From Adiantum capillus-veneris (Eukaryota > Streptophyta > Polypodiopsida > Polypodiales > Pteridaceae), in the NCBI GenBank assembly GCA_014529385.2, contig CM043946.1, forward strand, positions 35,045,558 to 35,109,557: 64,000 nucleotides of DNA, in the 5' to 3' direction. Every line of letters starts with the position of its first letter. The first letter of the stretch is position 1. Below are positions 1-10,427 of the stretch, piece by piece. A model generated the notes under the pieces. The model saw only the letters and a list, made by a program, of their open reading frames with translations, did no database searches and was not told the DNA's origin. The position numbers and the translations under genes were made by a program.

Positions 1-32
1 CCTCTCCAAGCTTATCCTCTTCTTTTAGTTGA

Positions 33-204
33 CTAGGCTCTCTTCTGCCTCCATCGATTTCACGGAGATACCACCTACACACGTCTTCTATAGAGCTTTT
101 GAGACGTCCAGGGCAGTGCTAGGCTCTCTTCTGCCTCCATCGATTTCACGGAGATACCACCTACACACGTCTTCTATAGAGCTTTTGAGACGTCCAGGGC
201 AGTG
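33..204. repeat. 86-bp tandem duplication, two copies
   Basis: Two head-to-tail copies of an 86-base unit (33-118 and 119-204), each beginning CTAGGCTCTC and ending CCAGGGCAGTG. I see no difference between them, so the duplication is recent relative to the decay of its surroundings. An open frame crosses both copies, but 86 is not a multiple of three, so the second copy is read in a different frame. Coding is therefore unlikely. Confidence 0.9.
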
Positions 205-1768
205 GCCGAGGTGGGGATAGAGGCTGTCGGTATTCACAGTTTCAAGATTGGTTCACACACCATGGATTGGACATAAATTGACTGCCACCTTTTTAGTATG
301 ACCCTGAGGCACCACACGTCAAGTCGTCGACCTCTCACACGTTGAGAGGAACAAAGTCATGAGACGAGATCTTTGGTAGTTATACACATGACATACATGG
401 ATCTCTCCCAGCTAGTCCTTATCGGCTAAGATGCTATATTATAGAGACTCAGTGGATGGGTTCATTCAAAGGCCACACTACTCGGAGGCCTTTCTACCGC
501 ATGTCCTCAGGACTAGATAACACATAGCATTAAAGAGGGGGGATAAGGGGATCGAGGGCAGAGAAGTGCGCGCACAAAACTTGAAGAGATCGCAGCCATA
601 GATGGACACTTAAAAACTAAACTCAGCCAGAGACTAAATCCGGCCATAGACTAAACCCGGGCAACGCCTATGTTTTAATAATAAAATCCAATAAAAACGG
701 GCTATGGTAACAGCATGTGCGCGCAGGGTCACTCTAGAGAGAGTAGAGAATCTTAGAGCTAGCCGGCGACAGAGTGCTTGGATTCGGCTACGGAGACTCC
801 ACGATATAGAGATGATAGAGATCCAGCACCGACACCACCAGGAGATAGAGGCGCGGATCATCTAGTCCACCATAGAGAGATGACAGAGATCCAGGGTCCT
901 GGAAAAAGTTGGCTTGTCCACTGACTAACAAATCCCACCTTAAGCTCCATCGTATTTGACTACGTTGGTTGCTTAAGGTTTGCCTTCAGGCGATTTTATG
1001 TTGCAGGTACTTTACATGTTATAGATTTGGCACAACATGTGGTTATCAGGTCATTTTCAAGACTACAAAGTGCAAGTGCTCTCATGTAAAAACTGTCACA
1101 TTAGCAAGATTTTCTTGGGATTCTTGTTAGGAGATGATTTGTTTAAAGGTGGATTGGCTTAACTACAAGGCTGTCGAAGGTGCTCTCCATGTAATATTTA
1201 TGGCACGGCCTTCGACTCAGTGAAGGTCCTCCCATGCAATGTCTGTGGCACATTTAGTTTGCTGGTTGTTGTGAAGGTAATTCCATTGCAGGGCATTGCA
1301 GGGAAGTCCATGATTTATTTAGATTGATCATGTGACTTTTGAAAACTTAGGGACTCTGCAACAGTCTTGGGCACAGATGAGGATGGGCTCTGTAGAGACA
1401 TATGCAAATGTTTCTCAGTGCCGTGACATTGACAAGAGACAGATTAGGCACATATATGTGACCCATCCATCTTCATTGGTATTATGGTCTATCGGGGACA
1501 ACATTAGTTTTGGGCATAGATGAGGATGTGGATGTTAGAGATGATTCATCTCCTGTCTACATATAGTTGGTGATATTGTTTTAGAGTTTATTTGGTGATA
1601 GGTGTAGCCAACAAAGTGCGTGCACACTTCCTCCTTGAAAAGGGCCAGTCCCCGTCCCCGTCCCATGTTACTATGCCAGCATGGCAAGGTGGATGTGTGA
1701 GAGTAGAGTGCTTGACAACGGGGATGTCCAATCAGCAGGTGATTGTGTGGAATCAAAGATACATTTGT
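205..1768. other. No recognisable gene; one short decayed coding-like patch
   Basis: No conserved gene is visible. At 714-864 the plus strand reads as an Arg/Glu/His-rich helical stretch closed by TAG (863-865 region), similar in composition (HRHH and HHRV motifs) to the patch at 4,560-4,725. It could be a remnant of a gag-like or LINE ORF, but the resemblance is too weak to name. The rest looks like old intergenic or repeat sequence. Confidence 0.35.
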
Positions 1769-1866
1769 GCAAGTAGAAGAGGGGAATGCATCTGTTTTTG
1801 TGATGGGTGAAGAAAGAAGAAAGGCAAGTAGAAGAGGGGAATGCATGTGTTCTTGTGATGGGTGAC
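1769..1866. repeat. 55-bp tandem duplication
   Basis: A segment starting GCAAGTAGAAGAGGGGAATG occurs at 1769 and again at 1824, a period of 55 bases, with a few substitutions between copies. It interrupts otherwise featureless sequence. Confidence 0.8.
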
Positions 1867-2362
1867 GTGTAAACCGTGATTGGTGTAGTATGCACGCACA
1901 GAAGAGGTGGGTGATCAGTATTGTATAGAGGACCAAATTATTGGGTCTAGGCAAAGAGAGGATTAAAGGATGTGTGGATAACCGGAAGGGGTTGCTTACT
2001 TGTAGGTGTAAGGATACATGCATGCAAGCTTGAGTAATTTGAGTTTTAGTGCAGGGACTGCGGCTGGAAGCAGCTTGTTTTGCTTGGGCATAGGAAGGAC
2101 CAGGAGGATACCCCCAGGCCTTGGGAGATGGTTGTACGGGTACTAGCATAACGTGGTACAACTTCAGGAGTGAGGTTGTGTCACAGAATCGAAAAGGTAC
2201 TGTGGAAATAAAACTGTTCACAGACCAAATAACTGAAATAAAAGAGAGAGTCGACACTGCACTAGGGACTGCTAGGTGGGCCAGTCCCCCCTCATCACTA
2301 TATCACACGGGCATGCTCAAATGGGATCAATGGTGGAGGAGGAAAACGTGGGGCACACCAAT

Positions 2363-2640
2363 CGTGGACCGCCAGATTCGACAATTGCCCTGAATTTACT
2401 AATCTGTGCGAATTTACAAATTTTACCCTGAATTTACTAATCGGCCCACATTTACAATATGGCATACTCGAATCCCCTATATTTCAACGAACGCATGTGG
2501 ACGTAGTGGTTAGAGCACATGGCTCGCAGTGGAGAGGTCGCGGGTTCAAGACAGGGGGTGCGGACTACCCCGAATTTACAAGCCTACCGGAATTTACTTT
2601 TCTCCCCGAATTTACCAAATGTCCCGAATTTACAATTGTG
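2363..2640. repeat. Degenerate CGAATTTAC mini-repeat flanking a tRNA-like core
   Basis: The motif GAATTTAC (variants CTGAATTTACTAA, CCGAATTTACAA, CGGAATTTACTT) recurs on both sides of the tRNA-like core at 2492-2570. In the right part it is spaced about 17-19 bases apart, four copies between 2569 and 2634. In one frame this gives a short repeated PEFT peptide, but no conserved protein is evident. It may be the body or tail of a SINE-like element. Confidence 0.6.
2492..2570 (+). mobile_element. tRNA-derived SINE-like head (or tRNA pseudogene)
   Basis: A box A-like segment (2497-2513, TGGACGTAGTGGTTAGA) is followed about 30 bases later by a box B-like segment (2542-2552, GGGTTCAAGAC). That spacing and the GTGGTTAGAGC context are those of the RNA polymerase III promoter inside a tRNA. 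A full cloverleaf does not close, so this is a SINE head or tRNA pseudogene rather than a working tRNA gene. It sits inside a block of GAATTTAC repeats that may belong to the same element. Confidence 0.5.
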
Positions 2641-2811
2641 TATCTGACGGTCCGAATCACCTCAACCGTAGATCCCATTTGAAGCTGCCCGTGCGAGATA
2701 GTGTGGAGGTCAGTCCCCCCCCCCCTAGAATGAGTATATATTCACAGGGTAAATATTCTTTTACAAGCACATAAAGCAAGAGTGGGGCTCTATACCCACA
2801 CCTTAGTTGAC

Positions 2812-2920
2812 TTAATCTCAATGAGAGCATCTTAATCTCAATGAGAGTAAACTCCAAGACTCCTTCTGATCAAACTGTCACATCAGAGCACCTTAGAGTA
2901 AACTCCAAGACTCCCTCTGA
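2812..2920. repeat. Short tandem duplications
   Basis: CTTAATCTCAATGAGAG occurs twice in a row (2812 and 2831), and GAGTAAACTCCAAGACTCC occurs twice about 50 bases apart (from about 2845 and 2896). They look like slippage or repair duplications. No gene is associated. Confidence 0.75.
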
Positions 2921-3698
2921 CTTCAGAATCTGTCAGGTGGCAGATAAAACTGCTATTGCTGGGTCCTCTTGTGCTTCAGCTGCTAGCGTTGGGTCTTCTT
3001 CCTGCTCTTCTGCTTTCGCTGGAACTTGTGCTGCTGAGGCTGAGATAAAAGGCTAATGAGGTCTTGATGCAAGCAGCGTGAACTTGTGTGATGCCCTCAT
3101 GATAGCAAGGGGTGTCCTGATGCATCTTGCTGATGATAGACTGAGAAGGGGGGCAAGGTGTGTTGTGATTGGGTGTTGCCAAGGACCGAAAGTGTGGATG
3201 GCATGATGTTTGGGTGGCAGTTTTGATAACTTGTGAATCATGTATGTGCTTAAAAGAAGATGGGGAGCAGACGCAATGCGCATGCTATGCAATGAGCCAG
3301 ATGGGCACACTGTAAGCCAAGAGCGTATTGCCAAAAGTAGAGCATGAAAGGGGGTGCATGAAGATCAGGTGAAAGTGCGCAAGGGTCTGGATGTAATCAG
3401 ATTACAGTGATAAGGCATGGCTGTTTTGAGGATGAGGAATGGCAGATCAGAATTTAGCCATTCCTGTCCCCGGCACTTATTGCTAGTATAGTGCCAAGGA
3501 ATGGCTATTCTCCACTGTTCCTCATTCTAATTTCCTATACCGGTCGATATTAGGAGGGAGAGGGCAGGGTGTAGGTAAAAGGGGATTGCATTTGCAGACA
3601 AAACTAGGAGAGACCACGCGTTACATCCCCAGAGATCAGGGTGGGCACTTGAGCTATGTCCAACGCCAGTGTGAACATGGCCACCTCATAAAGTGTCC

Positions 3699-3994
3699 TA
3701 TAAATAGGACTCAGGTCTCATTTGTGAGACATCGTGTGATTACCACACTTGGACTCTAGGCTCTTAGTAGCTCTACCCACACACCCGTACTGGTGTGGGC
3801 TTGGTGGTATGGGACACGAGCCCTTGTGTTAGAGGTTGGCATGTTGGCTACAGGCTCCCAGGTTCGGAGATGAGCTTGTATTGGCTCTATGGCTGGGGGG
3901 TGAGCCTGATGTCGGCTCACTATGCTCGTCTATGTGTGAGTTTGGCTTTGTGTCATGTTATGTGTGCAGGATGGATCCTAGCAAGGGACTAACA
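3699..3994 (+). mobile_element. 3' part of an LTR with TATA box, upstream of an iMet primer site
   Basis: A TATA-like box (TATAAATA, 3699-3706) lies about 295 bases before a terminal ACA directly preceding TTGGTATCAGAGC, the standard junction between a 5' LTR and a primer-binding site for initiator-Met tRNA. That makes 3699-3994 the R-U5 side of an LTR. The LTR start upstream is not identifiable because no partner LTR is seen. The usual iMet users are Ty1/copia and some Ty3/gypsy elements, and no pol survives to decide. Confidence 0.6.
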
Positions 3995-3995
3995 T

Positions 3996-4007
3996 TGGTA
4001 TCAGAGC
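3996..4007 (+). promoter_or_regulatory. Primer-binding site, initiator-Met tRNA
   Basis: TGGTATCAGAGC is a perfect 12-base complement to the 3' end of plant initiator-Met tRNA. It lies one base downstream of the LTR terminus and would prime minus-strand DNA synthesis. Confidence 0.7.
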
Positions 4008-4978
4008 TTCTTCTTGCTCGTGCATTCGACATGGCTTTGTGCACAAGACCATTAGAGTTCATGGGACTGTGATGGTCCAACCCAACAACTTCTCTACACT
4101 CTTGCATAGGGCGGTATGGGGCGCTACTAGCAAGAGAAGAGAACAAGGGGGGAGCATGCTAGCTGGTGGTGGGAGTTTATGGTAGTTTTTGTCTATCTTC
4201 GTTTATGCATAGAATACGTGTGTCGATTCTGGAGGTTGATGCATCATGCTAGTGGTCATCACATGGTTGTTGAGTTTTCTGTATCTTCTCTGTAACCATT
4301 ATGCATGATGGTGTCCTTGGGAGCTACCACTCCAAGGACATGGTAGCCTGTCCACTGGCACATACCGGTGACAAGAATTTTATTATGGAGTGTGTTTTTC
4401 AAGCATTTGAGAGAAAGAAAGACAGAGATCATCCTTTCTTCAGAATGTTCATACTAGTGGGAGGCCATTCTGTGTGTTCGGTCTGGGAGAATTTAGACTC
4501 ATCGCCTCCTCTTTAACTACGCGGACGAGTGAGTGACTTTATTGTCGTCGTGAGCTCTCCCTCGTGTGTCAAGCTCTCTCGCCCTCTCTCACGACTGCGA
4601 ATCCCTGGGTGTAGAGCCCTCGGACTCCACCGCAGACTGATTGAGGAGGTCCAAACTCGACACCACCGGGTTGTCCAGGCGAGGAGGGCTGAGATGTTGG
4701 CAGACCCAGCAGCTCTCACCCAAGAGCCACCCATGTACCATGTACTACACCCCCATATTAGTACAGGATGGAGCTAGCTACTCTCATGCATTTTCATGAT
4801 TGTATTACCTTGAGCATATAGACATCCCTAGAGATAGAGCTCCATCCCCCATCTATCACTATGCCATGGATCATGTACCTCTGCTACACATGGATCATTG
4901 TTTCATTTCATTTTCAATTCATTTTTCGTTGTACCTTTTATACCTTTGTCCTTTTCATTGATGGACGGAGGTTTAAGG
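4008..4978 (+). other. Leader and decayed gag-like text
   Basis: Downstream of the primer site there is no intact ORF. A plus-strand stretch at 4529-4777 is open for 82 codons and Arg/His-rich in its middle (GLHRRLIEEVQTRHHRV), resembling in composition the patch at 714-864. It may be a gag remnant of the element whose LTR ends at 3994. I cannot assign it to a family. Confidence 0.3.
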
Positions 4979-6130
4979 TGTAGCGGAAGACTTTGGGGTT
5001 CTTGGCTCGGGACTTGTGCTCTGCACAGCCTCAAGGGTTCCTTTTACTGCTTTCTTGGAAAGAATGAGAGAGAGAAGAGAGATTGTGCAATAGATAGTGC
5101 AAAGCAAGTTCTGTGAGTGAGAGAGAGATAGAGAGAGATAGGGAGAGTTAGAGATACAACACCAGATGGGGTTTCAAACCCCCCTCCAAGGGGCCCCCAT
5201 TCCGTTGCCGGTGCGGTATTTGCCTTAGATTGCACGAATCTGCTACAGTGATGTTGAGAGAATGCTGATGCAAACACTGGGTTGAACACATATGGTGGGT
5301 GAATGCGATCCGGAAGACTGTCCTGCGTGTACTGAGCGTACACGACGCTGATGCTAGGAATGCTGAACTCCGATACTCATGGTACTGGACTGATGAGACT
5401 AAAGGCTGAATGTGCTCATGAGTATGGACCTTATGGCTGCTGATGATGAGGCCGAAAGCCTTGCTTGAAACCCTTAACTAAACGCGATGGCTCTTCAAAG
5501 CTAAAATGCTTCTGTAGGCTGGCTCCCACACGAGAGTAAAACTCTACGCTGGCTGGCTCCACTGATCGTAAGCGCTGCTACTGCTCCAACGTGGGCTGAT
5601 CATAAGGGGATCTGCTGCCCAACGCTAGCTGTCTGGGACTTCAATGCTGAAGGTAGAGAGAGGTGGCGAACCAACCCCCAAGTTCATGCGCTGGCTTCTG
5701 ATCCTCCATCTGATGGCCAAAAGTCTTCTCATATAGTCTGCCAAAGTTGGGTCGAGCATACTCACTTAGGCTAAAGTCAATTATTTTAAGACCCTTCAAT
5801 CTGGCCCTATAAATGAACTGGCTAAAATGTGCACAGTTTGGGCTATACTGGAGGGCCTAACTGCACTGATGCAGGGTCTGTTCGGCATGAGATCTAGGGT
5901 CTCGTGCCCGACATGACAATATATTTTTAGTCAATCTCAAGCGCCCATGAACGTGTAATAACGTTTGATTCCGTCGCTTGCAATCAGAGGGTATGCACAT
6001 TAACTACACTGCCTGGACATGTAGGTCCCGTGAATGGGCTCACAAAGGTGCCTGGTCAGTTCCTAGGCTGACCTAAGCCCTAGAAGACATAAGTAGCCTG
6101 TCCATGTGCACATAGGGCTAGATGTGCACA
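4979..6130 (-). mobile_element. LTR, family H (H1), minus orientation
   Basis: Starts TGTAGCGG and ends GATGTGCACA on the plus strand, so it has TG...CA termini. Sequence homologous to the solo LTR H4 (9,340-13,469) is found at both ends and in the middle (GA-rich tract near 5,100, the GTGTACTGAGCG segment shared with H3 at 8,712, the GGGCTCACAAAGGTG segment near 6,038). It is followed on its right by an integrase tail coded on the minus strand, so it is the 3' LTR of a minus-strand element. Confidence 0.65.
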
Positions 6131-6510
6131 CTGGTACCGAGTTGCGTGGCTTCTTCATAGTCGGTCAACAACTCCGGGTAATCTATGAAGAAATCTTCAT
6201 CCACCCACACTGCTTTGCGGGTGCTGCGATCCTTGAACTTCACAAAATATTGCTTGAACTTTTGCTTATAGCCTTGCCGGGTGCGAGTCCACAAAGTCCG
6301 CTCCGGCCCTGTGCTGTTAGCCGTCTTGTCGATATCGGGTCCATGTCTCTGGTTCAATAGGTCCTGGCGAAGGTGCCGAACGTCCAAGTTGTTCCAAGGG
6401 GAGCTTGATACTTCCACTGTCCTGTGATCCACATTACGAGAATAAAAAACTATAGAGATAAGAGAAGAGGAAGGAGGGGGAGATGGAACAATCAACCCCC
6501 CTTGTACCAT
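6131..6510 (-). pseudogene. Integrase C-terminus with chromodomain-like module (chromovirus H)
   Basis: Read on the minus strand, the stretch around 6140-6420 encodes FVKFKDRSTRKAVWV followed by an acidic helical tail (FFIDYPELLTDYEE). This matches the order of a chromodomain at the end of gypsy integrase: a Y/F-x-V-K-aromatic strand, an A-x-W motif, then E/D-rich residues. It directly abuts LTR H1, as expected for the 3' end of pol. The upstream pol is missing and the text becomes unrelated before 6510, so only the tail survives. In family terms such domains target insertion to marked chromatin. That role is inference here. Confidence 0.6.
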
Positions 6511-6539
6511 ACTTACCTGATCGTGGAAGACTCAACCAT

Positions 6540-7178
6540 TGAGGTTGAAGACTTACCTGACTTGATGGTACTGTGGTACTGCAAGGGATACTGATCCAAA
6601 GTGAGGGGAAACCGCACTATGGCTGAGAACACCGTGACGAGAGAGAGGCCTAAACTCCACGATGAAGCTGGTTGAAACTCCAACGCTGGAAGAGGCTGAA
6701 GTCAGCGAACCAACCCCCAAGCCACTTGCTGGTACTGTACTGCCTCTCATGATGATGGATACACCCCACGCTGGCCTTTTATGCTCTTCAAGAGAGAGGT
6801 CGAACAGGGATTCGGGAACTGAGAAAACCCACGATCATTTTATGTTATAAGTTATCTTCTAAAGTCACTTAAGTGACTTTAAGTCACTTTAAATGGTCTT
6901 TTAAAGCAACCATCCAATTTCAGCTTAAGTTCTGCAAGATCTGATAAATGCTCTACATGAAATGCAAAGAGGCCGGGGTCCCAGGTGCCCACTTACCAAG
7001 TGTAACAACACCCGTTCCCTCCGCGTGCAACGAGAGGGTGTGCAACTAACTAAACCGCTTGAACATGCAGGTCTCGTTAATGGGCTCACAAGGGTGTCAA
7101 GACGGTTCCTAAGCTGTCCTAAGCCCTAGCAGACATAAGTAACTCTGTCCATGTGCGCAAAAGTCTAGTTGCTCACAT
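6540..7178 (-). mobile_element. Diverged LTR-like segment, family H (H2)
   Basis: Shares ordered motifs with H1: GCGAACCAACCCCCAAG (about 6706 here, about 5668 in H1), CTCACAAGGGTG, CGGTTCCTAAGCTGTCC, CCCTAG.AGACATAAGTA and CCATGTGC near its right end. It is followed by a minus-strand gag, consistent with a 3' LTR. Left boundary and target duplication are not resolved. Confidence 0.5.
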
Positions 7179-8689
7179 GACAAGACCATTTATGCCCACT
7201 ACACTTGAAGAGTTCATTAGAGAGTTCTTTCTTAGGTGCTTGTACTAACTGAGGGACGGAAGTGGTTCCTACTGACTGACAAACTTCTTCTTGCACAACG
7301 ATGGGTTCTAGGACATCATTGACCTGAGCGGGAGTACTAGGCTCATTGCCCAAGGTCGTGCGTGTCTTAGGACTATCCTTTTTCACATGCCCTATGATAT
7401 GACAATTAAAACACCTTCTATCCTTACCATAGGAGGTTCTTTCTTTTGCATTTAAATAACCCCCAATGATTCCTTTAGCGACTTTCTCCTCAGGTGTCAA
7501 CACTGTCGCTACCTGAGCCGAAACCTTTTCTTTATTTTCCTTATTAGAGGTGTTCTGAGAGTTAGGACATGGAGAAGAAGACTGAGAAGAAGATGAATTA
7601 GAAAAAGAAGTGTTCTTACCACCGTTCTTACCGTTCTGCTGATTCTAGTGGTCCTGTGGGGTATTGGAAGAGTTCTTCGTGTTGTCCTTGGGCTTACCTT
7701 TGTTGTGCTTCATCTCTTGTTCCAAGAGCGATCCACACCGCCTCGTTGAAGGTGGTAGGGCACATGGCTCGAACATCGAACTTGATATACTCGTCCAGCC
7801 CAAAGAGGAACGACTCAAGCCAAGGTTTATGTGTATGTACTGTATGTTGTGTATATGTACGTACTGTACGTTGTTTTGTACTGGAAAAAATTTTATGTAC
7901 ATAAAAATACGTACCATTGGCAAAAACTAGGACATTCAACACCTTTCTACATTTAAGAGACATAAAACATTTAAGAAACAAAATAAACCACTTTGCATGT
8001 ACTAATTTCAAAACACACGTTAGATACGTGACACAATGACACATCAGATATCTGTCAAGAATCAATAGACGTCGAAAATACAAATCATAAATGAGAGCTC
8101 AAAGGCATTGAGCCGCAATACTAAAAGCACACTGTATCATACTACGAGAAATGATGGATCATGGTGCACATACAAAACTGTGTCAGCCTATAAAAGGCTC
8201 ATATTGGAGCATACAAGTAACAAATGTCTGATGTCAAAAGTAACAAACCCGTCTCTAAGGTGCCCTACCATCGTGAGCCATACGCTTACAGTATGGCTCC
8301 AAAGCAAGTCTTCTGTCCTCTGCTGCAATGCGATCCTGCTCCAAAGCCAATCTTTTATCTTATGCGGTGATGCGTTGCGCTTCACGCTCTCATTCCATGG
8401 CTAGGCGCTCTTTCTCAACTAAGAGACAAGTAGTCTCCCGTTCTTGTTCTGCTGCTAGTCTCTTAGCGTCTTGCTGCATCATCATGTCCAACATTGACTT
8501 CATGATCAACTCCATAGGCGAAGGTGTCGGAAGAGAAGGTACTGATCGAGGTGTAGATGGACCAGATGACACAAGGGGTTCTGCTTCTGCGAATGGAGAA
8601 GGTGGAGGAGCATTTCTCCCTATGACAGGAGAAGAGGGAGGGTTGAGACCCCCTCGCGGTGTGCTACTCCCCTCTCCAATCTTGGTCAT
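7165..8689 (-). pseudogene. Decayed gag, family H
   Basis: Pieces of one gag lie in order on the minus strand. The N-terminus (8689-8390) starts MTKIGEG, is Pro/Ser-rich, then becomes a charged coiled coil (QQDAKRLAAEQERE and on to about 8290 through two stops). A middle piece (about 7904-7700) contains GLDEYIKFDVRAM and TFNEAVWIALG, typical of the capsid C-lobe region. The C-terminal piece (7503-7165) has a nucleocapsid zinc knuckle, CFNCHIIGHVKKDS, whose fourth Cys has become Ser. About 280 bases of unrelated AT-rich DNA (7821-8100) separate the middle and N-terminal pieces. The gag runs directly into LTR-like H2 with no pol between, so this copy is either internally deleted or a gag-only derivative. 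Confidence 0.6.
7821..8100. other. AT-rich insert within the H gag
   Basis: This stretch has a different composition from the gag on either side. It starts with GTATGTACTGTATG / GTACGTACTGTACG tandem-like palindromic text (7827-7878) and continues AT-rich. It interrupts the gag reading frame. No termini or target duplication were recognised, so it may be an inserted element or unrelated sequence exposed by deletion. Confidence 0.4.
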
Positions 8690-8711
8690 CTCTCCTTCAC
8701 GCGAGGTATCG

Positions 8712-8937
8712 TGTACTGAGCGTACACGACGCTGATGCTAGGAATGCTGAACTCCGATATTGATGGTACTGGACTGATGAGACTAAAGGTTGAATGTACT
8801 GATGAGTATGGACCTTATGGCTGTTGAGGATGCAGGTCCCATGAATGGGCTCACAAAGGTGCCAGGTCAGTTCCTAGGTTGTCCTAAGCCCAGACATAAG
8901 TAGCTTGTCCATGTGCACATAGGGCTAGATGCGCACA
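8712..8937 (-). mobile_element. Internally deleted H LTR fragment (H3)
   Basis: Begins TGTACTGAGCG (identical to H1 at 5328) and ends GCGCACA. Relative to H1 the text jumps from the GGACCTTATGGCTG segment (H1 about 5440) to the AGGTCCC.TGAATGGGCTC segment (H1 about 6027), so roughly 570 bases are missing. It lies just upstream, in the minus direction, of the gag start at 8689, as a 5' LTR would. The gap of about 20 bases is too short for a normal leader. Confidence 0.55.
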
Positions 8938-9003
8938 CGATAGGACACACCCATGTACATCTGTTTTGTCTCATAGGCCGATTTCGGCCTCCAGTGGACA
9001 TTA

Positions 9004-9008
<5 letters not shown>

Positions 9009-9063
<55 letters not shown>
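9009..9063. repeat. (TC)n microsatellite
   Basis: About 27 uninterrupted TC units in the leader upstream of the D1 gag start. Confidence 0.95.
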
Positions 9064-9068
<5 letters not shown>

Positions 9069-9148
9069 AGTACTTTACGTGCCTTGGATGCGTTTTCCAA
9101 GCTCGCCATTACTACATTCTCCCGTTCTCTTACATTTCTTTACCCGCC

Positions 9149-9339
9149 ATGGCATCACACGATGCTTCTTCGCACGAGAATGGTGCCGCTAGCACACATC
9201 AACCTATGGAAGAGATGCCTCTTTCTCTTCCCGACTCCTCACACATGCATGAGCTACGTCCCGAGAGTTCTCGTATCCCGTCTCTGGCATTCGATACATC
9301 TCTCGTTGCTAGGTTGCAACAACTAGCAGAGGTGCAGGG
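9149..9339 (+). pseudogene. D1 gag, N-terminal exon-like piece (gypsy)
   Basis: The ATG at 9149 has a good plant start context (CCGCCATGG). The frame is codon-like: MASHDASSHENG, then a Leu-rich helix (SLVARLQQLAEVQ). It is cut at 9339 by solo LTR H4. The reading frame resumes beyond the LTR at 13,475 with gag text, and the 5-base CAGGG at the break is present on both sides. No domain is recognisable in this N-terminal part alone. The gag assignment comes from the continuation. Confidence 0.65.
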
Positions 9340-9481
9340 TGTAATGTGCAACGGAATTGTTTTAAGGATTCTCAGCTAAGGCTGTATGTTTCACACAACT
9401 TCAAGGGTTCCTTGGTACTTAGTGATTAGGTTTCTTGTTTACTCATGAAAGAGAGAGAATGGAGAATGGGCAAGAAGGTTC

Positions 9482-9484
<3 letters not shown>

Positions 9485-9544
<60 letters not shown>
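9485..9544. repeat. (GA)30 microsatellite inside LTR H4
   Basis: About 30 uninterrupted GA units. The equivalent position in LTR H1 (about 5116-5150) holds a shorter interrupted GA tract, so the repeat expanded in this copy. Confidence 0.95.
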
Positions 9545-9548
<4 letters not shown>

Positions 9549-9832
9549 ACTAGTTGGGGTCGCAAACCCTCTCCAATTGCCCTCCACTCTGTTACTAGAG
9601 CAGTATTTTCTTTGGATTTCACAAACCACACTACAATGATATCTGATGCTGAATGCTGACAACTACTGGATAGATCGTTAACTTTCAGAGCAGTTCTTTG
9701 TGATGAAAGTCTCCAAAACCGAGGGTACTTGATGCCAAAGCTGAAAACTCAGGGTTCTTCGTGATCGAAATGTATGATGCTGATGCTACTAAGCGTTGAT
9801 GCAGGTTCTTCGCGACAAAAGTCTCGATGGTA

Positions 9833-10427
9833 TGTAAATGGACCGGAGAGAAGTCACAGGCGATGACCCGTAGTTGACAATACAAACAACTAATCAAGAA
9901 CACAAATTCACTTAATTTGCACACACTTGGTAGACCACCAAGTGCTAAGAGAAGATTGACCCCAAAATTGGCACCCGTTGCGGTATTTCTTTTCTTATTC
10001 ACTTGCACAAACGTTCATCAAGGTACAAGAGTGCTTTGGCTCTCAAACTCTGAAGAGCAAGCACTGAACATGTTACAATTGAGCCCAAGGCCTCCCTTTT
10101 ATACTAGTCAATTCTTGGTACTGAAAACAACTTCAAAAAGTCAAAAAACTTGCTATTTACTTGTTTTTGGTCAAAAGTATTTGCTTTTTAGCTACTTTTG
10201 GCTATTTTCAGCCCTCAACAGAAGACTCTAAAAATCTCACAATCTACTTGGAATTTGATGATGCCGTAGAAGGCAGCAAAGTTTGTCTACTCGACAAGGG
10301 CTATGTATTGATGCGAACAAAATTCCATTTTGACAGTTTTGAAAATCAGGGTTTCTGAAATTAGGGTTTTAGACAACTGTGTCATCAAAAAGTAGGGTTT
10401 CTGCTACCATGTCATCAACTGGTGACA
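9833..10427 (-). repeat. 3' LTR of element F
   Basis: 595 bases, TG...CA. It shares GACCCCAAAA.TGGCACCC.TTG.GGTATT, the ACCAAGTGCTAAGAGAAGATT segment and the AACTTCAAAAAGTCA segment with the 5' LTR. The C7 run after its plus-strand end is the polypurine tract. Confidence 0.85.

Noticed and set aside
1535-2257. 240-codon minus-strand frame
   Set aside because: No recognisable domain. Contains the 55-base duplication, which shifts its content, and has His/Thr/Ser-rich text typical of chance frames.
2492-2570. Functional tRNA gene
   Set aside because: Box A and B are present, but acceptor and anticodon stems do not pair and no clear anticodon loop is found.
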